The notes beneath the pieces were generated by a model, which was not told the origin of the DNA, searched no databases, and saw nothing but the letters and a program-made list of their open reading frames with translations. Source: Periplaneta americana (lineage: Eukaryota; Arthropoda; Insecta; Blattodea; Blattidae). From it: a stretch of DNA of 64,000 nucleotides. Position numbers and translations under genes: made by a program. The stretch is from positions 117,600,121 through 117,664,120 of the forward strand of contig NC_091125.1 in assembly GCF_040183065.1 (NCBI RefSeq). The letters run 5' to 3'. Below, piece by piece: positions 21,651 to 32,844 of the stretch; the stretch's first letter is position 1; each line of letters begins with the position of its first letter.

Positions 21651-22570
21651 AAGAAAACTACGCATTAAAAATGTTAAGGGGACAAGGGAAAGTGTGGCAA
21701 TCTTGTAATGCCTTACTCTTTTGATTCAGGTTGAAAGCAAGTAATTAATTGAAGACCTTCCCAGAAGAATGATGCAACGTCAAATTATTGAAATACATGA
21801 CTTAAGTAGAAAAAGTAATTTTGAAGCATTCATTTATAACAATAAATTACTGCAACCAATAGTTGAATAATCTTGCATCCTTGATTAGTCAAATGATTAT
21901 GTTAGTAAATATAGGCCTAGTGAAATATGCCCCTAAAATTATTTTTCTTTCTCCTGAAACGTCAATTACAGTTTTATTTGTTACATCCTTATTTCGGGGA
22001 GGTCTTCAATTAGATCTAAAATAAAAAATTAATTAAATTAAATTAATCATTGCCTTTATTTTGTAGCCTACATCAACTCAATGCTTCTACTTTTTCTGAC
22101 AAAGATATCAATCCTATAAATATGAAATGATGGTCTCTGACATAGAATTGCAAGAAAAAAATTTTTGCCAAGTAAAATGAATAATGACATCCTATCCTGA
22201 TACTGGGCATTCGTCAGATATATTTTAATTCTTTTCATTGCTTAGAATGACCTCTAGATTCTAGAATCTTGATTAATTATCAGTTGGTCTGCACTTCTAG
22301 AAAAGCATTCACTAGGACTGTTTGTCATGTGCTGATGCATTTTCACATTGTCTTTATGGATTTTATTCTTTTCATATAATACATAGAAAATTACTTTTCA
22401 AAGTAGGAACATTAAAGAAATTTCCATACCTTTGTTTTAAATTTGAAAACCCTATCTCTGGAAATTGTTTCTGAAATTTGTTGGTTCTGAATCTAAAATA
22501 AAAAAAAATTGTATTCTAACATTTAAGCAAATCAAAAACAAGTGCATGTCTTCATATCAGTAGTAGTAGT

Positions 22571-22573
<3 letters not shown>

Positions 22574-22624
<51 letters not shown>
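22574..22624. repeat. (TAA)n microsatellite
   Basis: About 17 TAA units, preceded by TAG units. Confidence 0.95.
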
Positions 22625-22627
<3 letters not shown>

Positions 22628-23499
22628 GAACCTTTTTAAAGTACATTGTTCTCTTTTTTTAAATAATGTCAGTCTGTAATCTTTTACTAAGAAGTTAGTA
22701 GTTCTGGTTAGACATTATATTTCTCCTAAAAAATTGAAGACTTTTCCGAGATTAGTGAAATTGACTTATGTGATTGTCTAATACCGTCACTCATTTTGTC
22801 GAATTGAAAAGAAAATTCCAAAAACAAAAAGTTCGACAAAGATAGATTGCACTGCTTGATAAAACTCCATGACTATAATAGGACTAAGGTCAGTTTGTGT
22901 GTATAAAGATGCACAAAATAGCTTGGGAACATTTTTTTTTACCCTCATCTGAAAGATATTGTTTTTCTGATAATTACTGCCACGTCATAATGTCTACATA
23001 TGACACTAATTTTTTCTCACAGGTAAATTCCCATAAAACATCGAGAATATGAAGTGCTATATAGAATTAAGCATTACTTCTTTAACGTTACTAAGGCTTT
23101 TTCTTGGTATTTTATTTTGCCACTTATTTATTAGTTGATAACAGTGACTTTGTTGTAATATTTGTTGCTTCGGCCAATTAATTTCAGTAAAAGAAGCATT
23201 AGAAATTTCCTTTTCACTTTTTCAATCATAAGTTCAGAAACAGAAATGAAGTCATTTTGAATTTCACTTGACAGTCTTTAAAAAGAGAGAGACAAGAACT
23301 TCAGTACTTCAATTTAATTTCGTATGTTCAGAAAACTTTCGGAATCATTATAGTACCCTCGAAATGTAAGTTTTTGTTTTCTCCCCAAAAATAAAAAAAA
23401 ACAGCTTTTAACATGTGATGAACTATTTTTCTTAATCCAGTTCACATTTTTGTTGTGGTTCTTTTCTTTGTGATATGTGTAAATTGTTGAATTTAAATA

Positions 23500-23705
23500 T
23501 TATTATAGTCACAATCATGCCATGGTATGAAAGAAAAATTTCACAACCTCGAGTGGGAATCGAACCTGCGACTTCCTGTACTCTGGTCAGGCGCTCTACC
23601 ACTGGGCTATCGAGTTCGTCTCACGCCAAAGGCTTGGAATTATCCTTTCATACTGGCGACTCTGTTATAGAGTACTGTCCATAGCGTCTGATCTAGTCAG
23701 CACTG
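23500..23705 (-). repeat. tRNA-derived SINE with well-preserved head
   Basis: The tRNA-like head occupies about 23,547-23,614 on the minus strand. CTCGATAGCCCAGTGGTAGA carries the A box and CGCAGGTTCGATTCCCACTC the B box, and CTCGA at the 5' end can pair with TCGAG at the 3' end. Downstream comes a short body ending near GTTGTGAAATTTTTCTTTC. Upstream is a non-tRNA GAGACGAA segment. The extra flanking body and lack of a canonical anticodon loop make a SINE more likely than a working tRNA gene. Confidence 0.6.
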
Positions 23706-23732
23706 CTTATGGGTGTGAAGAAACTATACAAA

Positions 23733-23828
23733 TGTAATCTTCATCTTACGATGTTTGGTGATGTATATACGTCCGTTGATGTGAACGGACGTATATACGT
23801 CACCAAACATCGTAAGATGAAGATTACA
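23733..23828. repeat. 96-base near-perfect hairpin
   Basis: The arm TGTAATCTTCATCTTACGAT continuing to GTATATACGTCCGTT is followed after a GATGTG loop by its reverse complement, with one mismatch. A related single arm (TACGATGTTTGGTGACGTAT then ACACGTCTGTTGATGTGAC) occurs at 62,260-62,300. The hairpin sits directly after the SINE at 23,500. Confidence 0.9.
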
Positions 23829-25006
23829 TGTGTAAATTGTTTTGTAGTATGTGAAAATTGTAAAAGAATGGCATGAGCAACAGAACAGTTTTCTTAATTT
23901 ACAACATCCATGTAATCATTATATGGTATCATACATATTTTCATAAAAATGACAGGTAGGAACTTTATTTATTCCCTTTACTTTTTGTGTCTAGATCGTT
24001 ATTAAGTATCTTTTTTAGATATATCACTCCCATAGATTTAGTTTCTCCTCGTCAGTGAAACATTAGAAAAATGCACTGATAAATAATGAACATATCACAA
24101 AAATACATTTACAACATTGAGCACATCACAAAAATACGCTTATAAAAATTGCCTAAACTAACTCAAATACGAAGGAATGGGTGTCATTGAAACTTCTGCT
24201 GGTTAAGAGATGTAGTGTTTTGAAACTTCACTTCAATACTCAAATTCCCAATTATTTCCAACACCATTAAGAAAAAATATACTGAAACTACATACTGATA
24301 ACATGTCCTGTGTTCAGCCTAAAGTGTGTTACAGATGATTTGTTTAGTCCATGTATCTTCCCAGTGAGGGGAGAATTTCGTTTCCACCAAACACCACGAG
24401 GAAGTGAGTCTGTCTTTGTACCCCCAGACATAATTGCCTTGCAGTTCACCTCCTTTTCCTACTTTTCACAACCCCCTTTGTCCAGTATGCAATACAAACA
24501 CCATTATGGATAAGAATCATACTGTAGTGCCAGGCTCTCCAATCCATTACAATACATGATAAATACTGGGAAGCAAGATGTACAATTAATGTTATAAATT
24601 ATATTTGTACTTCCTTGCTCACGTTTATTGGCTATTTTCTCTGTGCTTACATTCAAGTACCTTTCTAAGTACAGTAATTATTTGATATTTTGTAATTTAA
24701 TGTTTCATTTATATTAATGGGCAATGACATTGTTAAGCCCCACTCTATTTAAAATAAAATACATATTGATTAACACTCCTATTTCATTCTAACGAACGAA
24801 ATTCAGATACATCAATTCATTGTCAAGTAATTGATTTTTGTCTTTAAAATTTAATTTAAGTGACACTTCCAGCACACGTAAGGAAAGGATACTTTGCTTC
24901 CAAAACCACCATTGTAAATGATTTGGAACTAAATTTAGACGTATCCTCGTAAGAATGGCAGTGCTTATGTACATAATGTATGCTTAATGTGATTGTAAAT
25001 GTTTAG

Positions 25007-25156
25007 ATACGAATCAAACGGGAAGTGGCTGCGTCTGTGGTGGAAAAAGGTGTGAATGAGCGAGTGCGGCTGGCTAAGATATATGAGAAGAAACGAGAAG
25101 AACTGGAAAAACAACATGAGGAGGTGCGATTAAGCTTGGAGGAGGAGAAGAACAAG
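25007..25156 (+). CDS. Phospholipase C-beta, C-terminal domain, fourth visible exon
   Basis: Fifty codons, phase 0 at both ends: IRIKREVAASVVEKGVNERV, RLAKIYEKKREELEKQHEE, VRLSLEEEKNK. With the preceding exon it forms a continuous HRDKDEM-IRIKREV helix, a joint that matches the order in PLC-beta proteins and confirms the splice. The exon is almost entirely charged helix and part of the distal C-terminal domain needed for membrane association and full Gq responsiveness. The acceptor is GTTTAG and the donor GTATGA at 25,157. No truncation or frameshift is seen. Confidence 0.92.
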
Positions 25157-27296
25157 GTATGAATCACAGCAGTGCCTGACATCATATGATAATTGTGACC
25201 ATCTTACAATCATGTTTCATAATCAAAGCAGAGGATTCCACTGATATATCATTAGTTTCAGTTTATTCAGATTTTTCATTTCAGTATGTTGCTTCATATA
25301 TATGTGGAAAACATAGCTGTATTCACATCATTCTCTTTTGAATTATTCCTTGTCCATTCTTAGCTGTTTTGCTCTGAGGTTTTTCAATTGGTCCTCTTTT
25401 TCGCTTTCCCATACATTCACTCCTCTTTCTATTCTATTAATGTGTGGCGAAATTTTAGTCCCACATTTCATATCGTTGCTTAAGAATGGAGACCTCATAT
25501 CTGCAATTTTCCCAAAAATTGTTTTATTGTTTCGTTGTGGCTATACAAAGCTTTCGGATTGTTCTGTGGCGAGCACATAACAAAATATCCAATAAGACAT
25601 ACTGTCATCTTGAAAACTGGGATACGTATTATTTTTGATGGAGTATTATATTTGCATGCAGACACTCAGAGTCAAACAGATTTAAATTAACATTCAATTT
25701 ATGCTATGATACCAGATAGAAATGGTCATTGCAGGTTTTTGCTTTCCATTCGTAATTTCATTCTACAATTTGAAATTCTCGTTAGAGATATTTCCTTCTC
25801 CACTCTGTCCTAGAGTAGTGATCAACAGAATTTTTGTCATCACACTTCTCTAGCCGAATTGAAGCCGAAACAGAGAAAATGCAAAAGAAGAAGAAGAAGA
25901 AATAACTTCTTTGTCATGCTGATGAGAACCGAATAGTTCGAAACCAGAGGTTCGCAAACTGGGTAAAAGAATATCGTCCCATTTTGTGTATCACATGCCA
26001 AAAACCTTTGGCAATGATCCGCAAAAGCACAAACTTTTTTTGAAGAGTGTAAACTCTACTTGTAATTTTGTGTTTTCTCTGTTTCGGCTTCAGTTCGCCT
26101 CTTCAGCTAGAGAAGTGTGATGACAAAAATTCTGTCGATCACTACTCTAGGACAGAGTGGAGAAGGAAAGATGGCTAACAAAAAATTCCAAATTGTAGAA
26201 TTTGATACACCTCCACAAATGCTAGTGCTTTGTCTTTTGACTTACATCTTTTAACTTTGCTTTGCAAACGTAATTTCATGTCCATTTTTGACAACAATCA
26301 TTATTAAGACTATTATTTTTAACTACTTAATGTCTTAATGACACTTTTTCTTTTATTCTGGGATATCAAATACACAACTTTTAAGTCTCTCACTCTTTAA
26401 ATCAAAATAAATTTGTCAATAATAAAATTACTGATGAAAGAGTGACATGACATTAGTCATTGTCAATCAGTGTTCTGACAATAACCCATACATTTGACTG
26501 GAAGTTCTAGTTCTGTTACTGAGGATGAATGTGATGCATTTTTGTTAAGCTATGCCAAAACAAGTGAAATCGCATTTATTATGACAGTGGATTGGAATTA
26601 TTGATTCCATCTTTACCATCGAGAGAAAAGTTATGTTATTTAAAATTGACTGTAAGCATACATTTTTTAATAATCAGGCAATTTTTGCGACCCCTTTCAC
26701 ATAAAAAACCTATTTCACCTATTTCAGTAACCTAAAAATCAAATCCCTATTTATTACTGTATATTTAATTTAATTGTAGTAACAGATTTTTTAAATATTG
26801 ACAGAACATTATTTTTTTGTACCTTTGTTTCTAACTTTATATGCCAACTGTATTATTTTCTGTATCTGTCTAAATATTACATACTTTTAGCGGACAGCTT
26901 CTATAAATTTATATATCTGTAGGAAACTTTGAGCGCATAATTTGATTGAAGAATTTTTTTCACCTCAAGGATTAAAGATGATGCTTCAGTAGTAACAGTG
27001 TTTGAATTTCATCACCATACCTGCTGTCAATAAGGGTATCACGATGTCAGTAAAGAGTAGTTGTATAATCTGGTGCAGGATGCATCACTTTTTAGAATGT
27101 CCTACAAAAATACACTCACTAAGTTTTTAAGCAAACAGGGGAAATTTTGTGAATTTGCCTCATTTCTAATGTGCACAGTTCTGTTAATCCATGTAATGTG
27201 GAAACATCTCGGAATATGAAATTATTTTGATATGTTGTAAATTCGATTGACAGAGATTTGAATGTATTTGTGACTGATGTGATGTTTACTTTGCAG
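25157..27296 (+). other. PLC-beta intron (2.14 kb)
   Basis: GTATGA donor and TACTTTGCAG acceptor. Contains the 25,761-26,200 fold-back. 25,160-25,750 and 26,210-27,290 show nothing recognisable. Confidence 0.85.
25761..26200. mobile_element. 440-bp fold-back element
   Basis: Left arm TTCTACAATTTGAAATTCT through CTCCACTCTGTCCTAGAGTA and TTTTTGTCATCACACTTCTC is mirrored by GAGAAGTGTGATGACAAAAA, TACTCTAGGACAGAGTGGAG and AAATTGTAGAA at the right. The arms are about 135 bases with scattered mismatches, and a loop of about 170 bases includes an (AAG)n run. No coding potential and no obvious target duplication are seen. Confidence 0.75.
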
Positions 27297-27434
27297 ACAC
27301 TGGCTGACTTGAACCGTAAGTATGAGGACCATGTCGCAAAAGTGGAGGAGGATCTGCAGCACCAACATCACACGCATCCAACTACAGCTGCTGGGGGGAT
27401 AGCGACAACGAGCACAGAGCATGTCGCACAGTGA
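27297..27434 (+). CDS. Phospholipase C-beta, last coding exon with stop
   Basis: Forty-five codons and TGA: TLADLNRKYEDHVAKVEEDL, then QHQHHTHPTTAAGG and IATTSTEHVAQ. The first 20 residues extend the coiled coil of the C-terminal domain. The tail is a low-complexity His/Thr/Ala stretch typical of disordered PLC-beta ends. The acceptor is TTTGCAG in phase 0. An internal GTAAGT at 27,316-27,321 is a strong alternative donor that would cut the exon after 19 bases (see 30,296-30,353), so more than one C-terminus is possible. The end EHVAQ is not an obvious PDZ-binding tail, whereas fly norpA ends in one. That would be a reason for alternative 3' exons. Confidence 0.85.
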   Translation, partial: TLADLNRKYEDHVAKVEEDLQHQHHTHPTTAAGGIATTSTEHVAQ

Positions 27435-27599
27435 GCCAAGGCAGCCATCCTGCAGCAAACCAAAGGTAGCAATGCAAGTGTAACAAGATTTGCAATGCTC
27501 ACAAAGTTTCAATTCTTCCGTACAGTAACCCTTAAAATCAACCTTTTTCATGACAGTTTGTACATATGTAAATAGATTTATCATATTTGTCAATCTCCA

Positions 27600-27945
27600 A
27601 GACGCACTCTTTTCCCCTAAAAATTGGCCTTAAAAACTGGATGAGCCTTATATCAAAAGTTGAAATTTCATGTGGAATTTTGATTGACTAAAGTCTGCTA
27701 GTCTGTATTCACACAGACACTATATATGAAGAATGATATGTACCGGTACTAAATTTTTTCTTAAAAATTTCTATGGAAAAAGGGACGAGCCCTTATAACG
27801 AAAGCTGAAATTTCAGGTGACATTTTGATTGCCAAGGTCTGCTAGTCTGTGTTCATAGAGATACTATGTATGATGGATGGTATGTACTTACTTTTTTCTC
27901 TCCCAAAAATGTGTATGGAAAAAGGGACGAGTGTCTTATATGTCC
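27600..27945. repeat. Tandem repeat, roughly 135-base unit, about 2.3 copies
   Basis: Consecutive units each contain a GATGAGCC/GACGAGCC-CTTAT block, a TTGAAATTTC/CTGAAATTTC block, TTTTGATTG, AGTCTGCTAGTCTGT/GGTCTGCTAGTCTGT, a TATGA-GATGG/ATGATATGTAC block and AAAAAT with GTATGGAAAAAGGGACGAG. Two full units and a third start are visible, diverged from each other. They lie just after the PLC-beta stop, probably in the 3' UTR or its flank. Confidence 0.7.
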
Positions 27946-28894
27946 TTGCACATTATAGGCCAGCAGATATGGTACTTGGACTTTCATTTACACAAGTTGA
28001 GGCTCTTTCCGTGCAACAATGTTGAAATTAAGTTGTTGACGGTGATTCAATGATTGCCTTGCAAGTACCGCATGTTCAAACTCAGTCAAGTGTGATAAGT
28101 TTTTAACAGAAAAAATCCCAAATTTGATCTCTGTCAGAATAATCGCTCTGTAATTTTTATGTCTAAGGAAAGCATAGAAAAAATTTGAAATCAAAATCTT
28201 TTTTGGAAAGAGAGAGAAAAAAGTAGTAACTTCGAAGTGATCTGTTCAAAATAGACATTCACACCTTCAGAAGTTGATAAGCGGCAAACATATTTATTTT
28301 CCACTTTAGATGGGGGAGGAGTCAAAGCAAGAGAAATGTTGAGAAAGAATGGAAATTGGTTTTAAAAGTTGACACTCTTCAAAATCTTTACTGGTTTCTG
28401 AGTACGGCGAATTAAAGAAGCGTTTTTGCTTGACGAAAAACTCAAGACTCGATATTTTGTCTGTTAAAAGAGAAAGATTTCTGGGATATTAAAATAAAAA
28501 CTCGTAAACTCTAAATATTAATTGTCATGTGTGGCTGTTACTGTAAAACACAACTTTTGCCTTTCGTTTATCACTACTGCTTGCTTTACTCAGTGGCATG
28601 ATCTAACAGGAATATTCCTTCATACGAACGAGAAATGATCTGCTTCTTGTGCAGCATATAAAAATGAAGGGAGAATTGTAAGATTGTGTCGATTGTGTGT
28701 TTGTTTCTTGTTTTCTTATAACTATTATCTTGAGTGATGCAGATGTTCTAAACAATGGCGCTCTTGTTCAGAGTACGTAAAGTTCTAACACTGCACTAAA
28801 ACCCGAGCCTTTATAATAATTGTACCTTATCTGCTCATAAGTATGACAAGGAGCAACCAACAGTACAAGGCACTGAAATAGCCAGCGACCAGTG

Positions 28895-28900
28895 AATAAA
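28895..28900 (+). terminator. Possible polyadenylation signal for PLC-beta
   Basis: AATAAA (within GTGAATAAAGTAG) about 1.46 kb after the stop codon. Other hexamers exist further on, and nothing in the sequence ties this one to the transcript. Weak call. Confidence 0.15.
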
Positions 28901-29500
28901 GTAGAGCAGAGTTCAACTTCGGTCGCCCTCATCTCTGGATTAGCGTATTTGTTTGCTAACCCTTCTTATACTGAGTGAATTTACACAGCTGCTCCAAAGT
29001 AGCGAGCAAATAGCAAATGAATGCACCCTGTGTCATATGCCCTTTATCTAAGGTGTACATATAGAAAATTGCTGTCCTGCTGACAAGAGCCATTGACTTA
29101 GCTAATGCGTTGCGTTTGAAATTAACCATTATGTCACTAATTTTTCTCCCTTTTCAACATAGTTATGTTTTGTGTTCACAGTCAACAGAACTTTTTATAA
29201 AAACTGTTTAGCACTGCATATCTCATTAGCAAGCCCCAGATTCTTAGGTTCTAACCCATTCTATCTCATTACTCTCGAAATATCACTTTTCTTTTTTGTT
29301 TTATGTACCAACAAATAATGCACTTTAATTTTACAGGATCTAAAAAGACCTAATTCTTAAGTTGGGATCTAAAATTACCTATTTTTAGGTTTGACCCCAA
29401 TCCTACCTCTCTTTTCTTGAGACAGAGGGTAGTGTCATCTGCCATTGTACTACTTTAGGGATAGATGGTTAGTCAAAGTATGGTGGTTAAGGGTTATAGG

Positions 29501-29502
<2 letters not shown>

Positions 29503-29581
<79 letters not shown>
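29503..29581. repeat. (ATT)n microsatellite
   Basis: About 26 perfect ATT units directly before a LINE coding remnant. Poly-Leu and poly-Ile frames through it are artefacts. Confidence 0.95.
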
Positions 29582-29584
<3 letters not shown>

Positions 29585-29585
<1 letters not shown>

Positions 29586-29970
29586 GGTACAATAAAGTAC
29601 GAAAAGGTACCATCATTAAATTTTACAAAACAAAGGCAATCCCTGCCTTAACTTATGCATCTGAAACATGAACATTTCAAGAATCAAAGCAGCAGAAATT
29701 AGATTTTTCAGACCAATAGCAGGCTACACACTACTGGTTCATAAATACAGTGAAGATATCCGAAATGAATTGCAATTTTCAAGCATATACTTCACAATAG
29801 AAACCTACAGAAACAGATGAAAAGACCACGTCACAAGAATGGAACTTCAAAGACTGGCACCTAAGTTATTGTATTATAAACCTATAGGGAAAAGGAAAGT
29901 TGGACGTCCAAGAAAACGTTGGGCAGATCTCGCCGAAGCTGGAACAGGTCATGAGGCCTAATCCATGAAA
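29585..29970 (+). pseudogene. Non-LTR retrotransposon remnant, C-terminal end of reverse-transcriptase ORF
   Basis: Plus-strand frames with stops and shifts show KFYKTKAIPALTYASET, then a segment encoding the ...AAEIRFFRPIAGYTLL-like region, and finally GKRKVGRPRKRWADLAEAGT-like coding near 29,888-29,950. This order (FYK...PTLLYGSE, AAE..FLR..AGYT, GRP+KRW) is the C-terminal part of the endonuclease-reverse-transcriptase ORF of a widespread arthropod LINE. At least three in-frame stops break it. It is followed by (GGT)n and (ATT)n tracts. Confidence 0.7.
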
Positions 29971-29971
29971 T

Positions 29972-29997
29972 GGGTGGTGGTGGTGGTGGTGGTGGTG

Positions 29998-30036
<39 letters not shown>

Positions 30037-30037
30037 G
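29972..30037. repeat. Compound (GGT)n (ATT)n microsatellite
   Basis: About 8 GGT units pass into about 13 ATT units, then TTG-interrupted units. It follows the LINE remnant directly. Confidence 0.95.
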
Positions 30038-30295
30038 TTATTGTTATTGTCTTTTTTTTATATTCTTGTTTATTGTATTGTTTTGTATTGTGCTGAACTT
30101 TAATTGACTTCTGGCTGTTGTACAGCACATAAATATTAATCATAAATAAATAAATTATTAATATTATTTTGTTATTATTTTTATTAAAATGTTGTATATA
30201 TTTAATAAAGTCAAATGTAATTTTTTTTAGTTAGTTAATTCATTAAAGCATATTTAAAGTGTGAAGACTAATCACCTCTATATTGATTGTTTCAG

Positions 30296-30353
30296 AATTT
30301 CATACATCCTCACCTCCAAGTAGTTTGGACGCTGATCCAAAAGGGGCACGCAG
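30296..30353 (+). CDS. Candidate alternative PLC-beta exon (speculative)
   Basis: A 58-base segment lies between a good acceptor (ATTGTTTCAG) and a donor GTTAGT at 30,354. In one frame it reads FHTSSPPSSLDADPKGAR with no stop. It starts with two bases of a split codon, exactly the phase needed by the alternative donor at 27,316 (which leaves one base), giving Gln at the joint. The other frames are also short, so the open frame alone is weak evidence. The Ser/Pro-rich composition is typical of disordered tails. I infer, without proof, that it may belong to an alternative C-terminus. Confidence 0.25.
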
Positions 30354-31047
30354 GTTAGTATTACAATGACTGAAGTCCTGGCGACAGGATCATAGGAAAG
30401 CAGCGGTCGGACAACTGAATTCAAATATCAAGAATCTGCTGTACATGTTAGGACAATCAGTAGCTAGGCATACTCATCCATGTATCTGTAACAGAGGAGC
30501 TTTTACCTTGGGGAGTATGCAATCAGGGTAATGAATACAACTCTATGTGATATGTCTCTCTTTTTTTAATTATTATTATTATTATTGTTTTGTGGGGTTA
30601 CAGTTTTTTAAAACCTTTAACCTTCTGCAAACGCCTAATCCAGTAATGGAATGGGTTCTATTGTGATAACTAGGTACTCGAGATCAAATAGTGGAGAGCT
30701 CAAGTTGCGAAATGAGGGCTTCTTGCCCTGCATCCATCTTTTAGTCCAGTTTGAGCTCTGGTGTGTATCGTTCAGACAAGTATTTACCTGCATTGGTATT
30801 CTAAATTTGGTGTTTTTAAAAATATGAATTTTAATATTGCGGGCTCCTACATGTTTGTGTGTTCGAACTGTATAGTAATAAATTTAATTGTTTTTAAATT
30901 CAACTTACGCAAGGTAGCTATAACTTATGAGTGTTATTAGATATTCGTATTATTGATAACAAAATGTTTAAGATGCAGAAGTATCTATACCAACAAATGT
31001 TTTTCTCAGTATATTTAATTTGCATTATTTATCATGATATTGCTGTA

Positions 31048-31192
31048 GCTTCTGTAAGTTATGGGCCTCCACAAATAACTTCTGTATGTGATGGCCTCTT
31101 CTATAAGCAATAGCTTCCACCAAGTAACTTCTGTAAATCATGATCCTTCACAAATAACTATGGAAGTCACAGTCCTCACAAATAAATAACTT
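31048..31192. repeat. Degenerate short tandem repeat
   Basis: The block (A)CTTCTGTAAGTTATGGGCCT followed by CCACAAATAA recurs about four times with substitutions (CTTCTGTATGTGATGGCCTC; CTTCTGTAAATCATGATCCT; CTATGGAAGTCACAGTCCTC), each followed by an (A/C)ACAAATAA-like end. Confidence 0.65.
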
Positions 31193-31617
31193 TATTTGTG
31201 GGTGCTTGTCCATCATTCAGCCATTTCTTATTCTAGTTAATGAATTGTTTTGACAGGAGTGTGGAAATACTGTATAAATATGTACAACAAATTAACATTT
31301 CTAATAATTGTTGATATAAACAAAAGGTTGAAAAATAATGCTCAGAGAGTACACATACAATTTATAGTTAAATTCTGTCGTCTTTACTGTAAATCTACAT
31401 TGCTGCTGTTGCAAGCTGAAGACAAGAAGCTCCTCAAGATCAAAAGTGATTGAGAATAATGCATTACCTTGAAAGTGATGCACTGTAGTATTTACTGTTT
31501 AGTAAATGACTTTACAGTAGAAACAATAACATATTTATCTTGATGCTATATTTTACGAGATTATCTCAAGAGATAACTCCATGTTGATATAATATGTTGT
31601 ATTTATTCAACTAATAC

Positions 31618-32095
31618 AAAATGTGTCATATTTTCTCACTATGCACAGTATGAAGGAAAAAGATTGTGATGTTGCAGACAAGCGAATTCGAGATTTTCAC
31701 AGAAATAACGTTTTCATTATCTGTGGACTGGGAGAGTGATTTTCAACTGCCATCTTTCTGTCTTGTGAACTATTTTACGGATTTTGTTCATAGTATCTAC
31801 GAGTTATTTCAACTTCTGTTCTGGTTGGATTATCATTCACCTCTTCTGGGACATATGGACATGAGGCTAGCAGCCAGCTGGTTGGTCTTGGCTCTTTATG
31901 GGCTGTTTGCGCCATAGATTATTTAGTGGAATTATTTTTTATCGGTTTTGTGAGAACATGTTGAAAATCACTTTCCCTGTCCACAGATACTAAAAACATT
32001 ATTTCCTTGAAAATCTCGAATTCCCTTTTCTGCAACATCACAATTTTTTCCTTTATACTATATATACAATGTGAAATGAAAATATGACAACTTTT
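31618..32095. mobile_element. Fold-back element with a SINE fragment in its loop
   Basis: Left arm (31,618-31,760) with GTGTCATATTTTC, ATTGTGATGTTGCAGACAAG, GAATTCGAGATTTTCA and GTGATTTTCAAC is mirrored by the right arm (31,962-32,095). Arms are about 130-140 bases with moderate divergence. The loop carries a plus-strand SINE 3' fragment. No coding region is present. Confidence 0.75.
31818..31932 (+). repeat. SINE 3' fragment (family of 55,773-56,122)
   Basis: TTCTGGTTGGATTATC, GACATGAGGCTAGCAGCCAG, CTGGTTGGTCTTGGCTCTTT and GGGCTGTTTGCGCCATAGAT correspond in order to the 3' half of the full-length SINE at 55,773-56,122, ending at its GATTATT tail start. Confidence 0.75.
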
Positions 32096-32459
32096 GTGTA
32101 TCATTTGAATAAATATGCGTGTAGAATAAAATAACTGTTATTAAAATATGACTTCGACCATTACTTTTTCAAAAATGTTTGAGATATTAATACTTACTTA
32201 CATAATTATGTATCCAGTTGAAAATTTTTCTGATGAAAAACGTTGATCTTGAAGATATGTATAAGAATTATTTTTTCAAATTCAACGTAATTCCATCTCT
32301 TAAGGAAAAGAAAAGGACTTCAATTTTTTGTAACATATTAACATCTACAAAGTTATTTATCTTTTTTTTTTATCCTTGGCTTTACATCATTTGCCAAAGT
32401 GTCCCCACCTAAGAGAAAGCTGAAGCTGTAGTTCTTTTTGCTGTTTTAGACATTGCTCT

Positions 32460-32660
32460 AGGTGCATCTAAGGAGATGACACCACATGATGATTAATGGA
32501 GCAATGGTGGAATGCTGGTAGAGGGACCGAGAGTACCCTACAAAACCTACAACCAAACACCTTCTTTGTCCACCACAAATTTCAGTTGGACCTGCTGGAA
32601 TTCGAACCCGGGATACCAGCATGGAAAGCTGATGCTCTAGCCATTCAGCTAACAGTATCA
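32460..32660 (-). repeat. tRNA-derived SINE, fairly complete
   Basis: On the minus strand the head reads GTTAGCTGAATGGCTAGAGC (A box), then CCCGGGTTCGAATTCCAGCA (B box). A body with AATTTGTGGTGGACAAAGAA and GTTTTGTAGGGTACTCTC follows, and the copy ends near CATGTGGTGTCATCTCC. It is the best copy of the family also seen at 11,867. Confidence 0.75.
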
Positions 32661-32844
32661 TGTACTAAAGTATAACCGCAATTAAAAACTCATTTAAATT
32701 AAAAAAAGTAGGATCTTAAAGATGCCTACTTCAATTGCTTTATAAAATTATCCCTAGTTATAACTAAAGTAGAGCAAATAAAAGACTGTTTTAGGCAACT
32801 ATTTTATCAGAAGTATGCATTAAAACTTACATGACACATACAGT

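Larger units (their letters stand above)
20803..25006 (+). other. PLC-beta intron (4.2 kb)
   Basis: GTAATA donor and AAATGTTTAG acceptor. It is the largest intron seen. It holds the 21,355 repeat copy, a (TAA)n tract, a SINE and a near-perfect hairpin. 22,630-23,500 and 23,840-25,000 show no recognisable element. Confidence 0.85.

Noticed and set aside
23547-23614. tRNA gene on the minus strand
   Set aside because: A and B boxes are good, but a proper anticodon arm is lacking and a non-tRNA body follows; SINE head is the better call. The same reasoning was applied at 1,128, 20,244, 32,600, 41,800, 47,755 and 56,050.
25338-25580. 80-codon frame in a PLC-beta intron
   Set aside because: No motif or splice logic; PLC-beta coding joins directly from 25,156 to 27,297.
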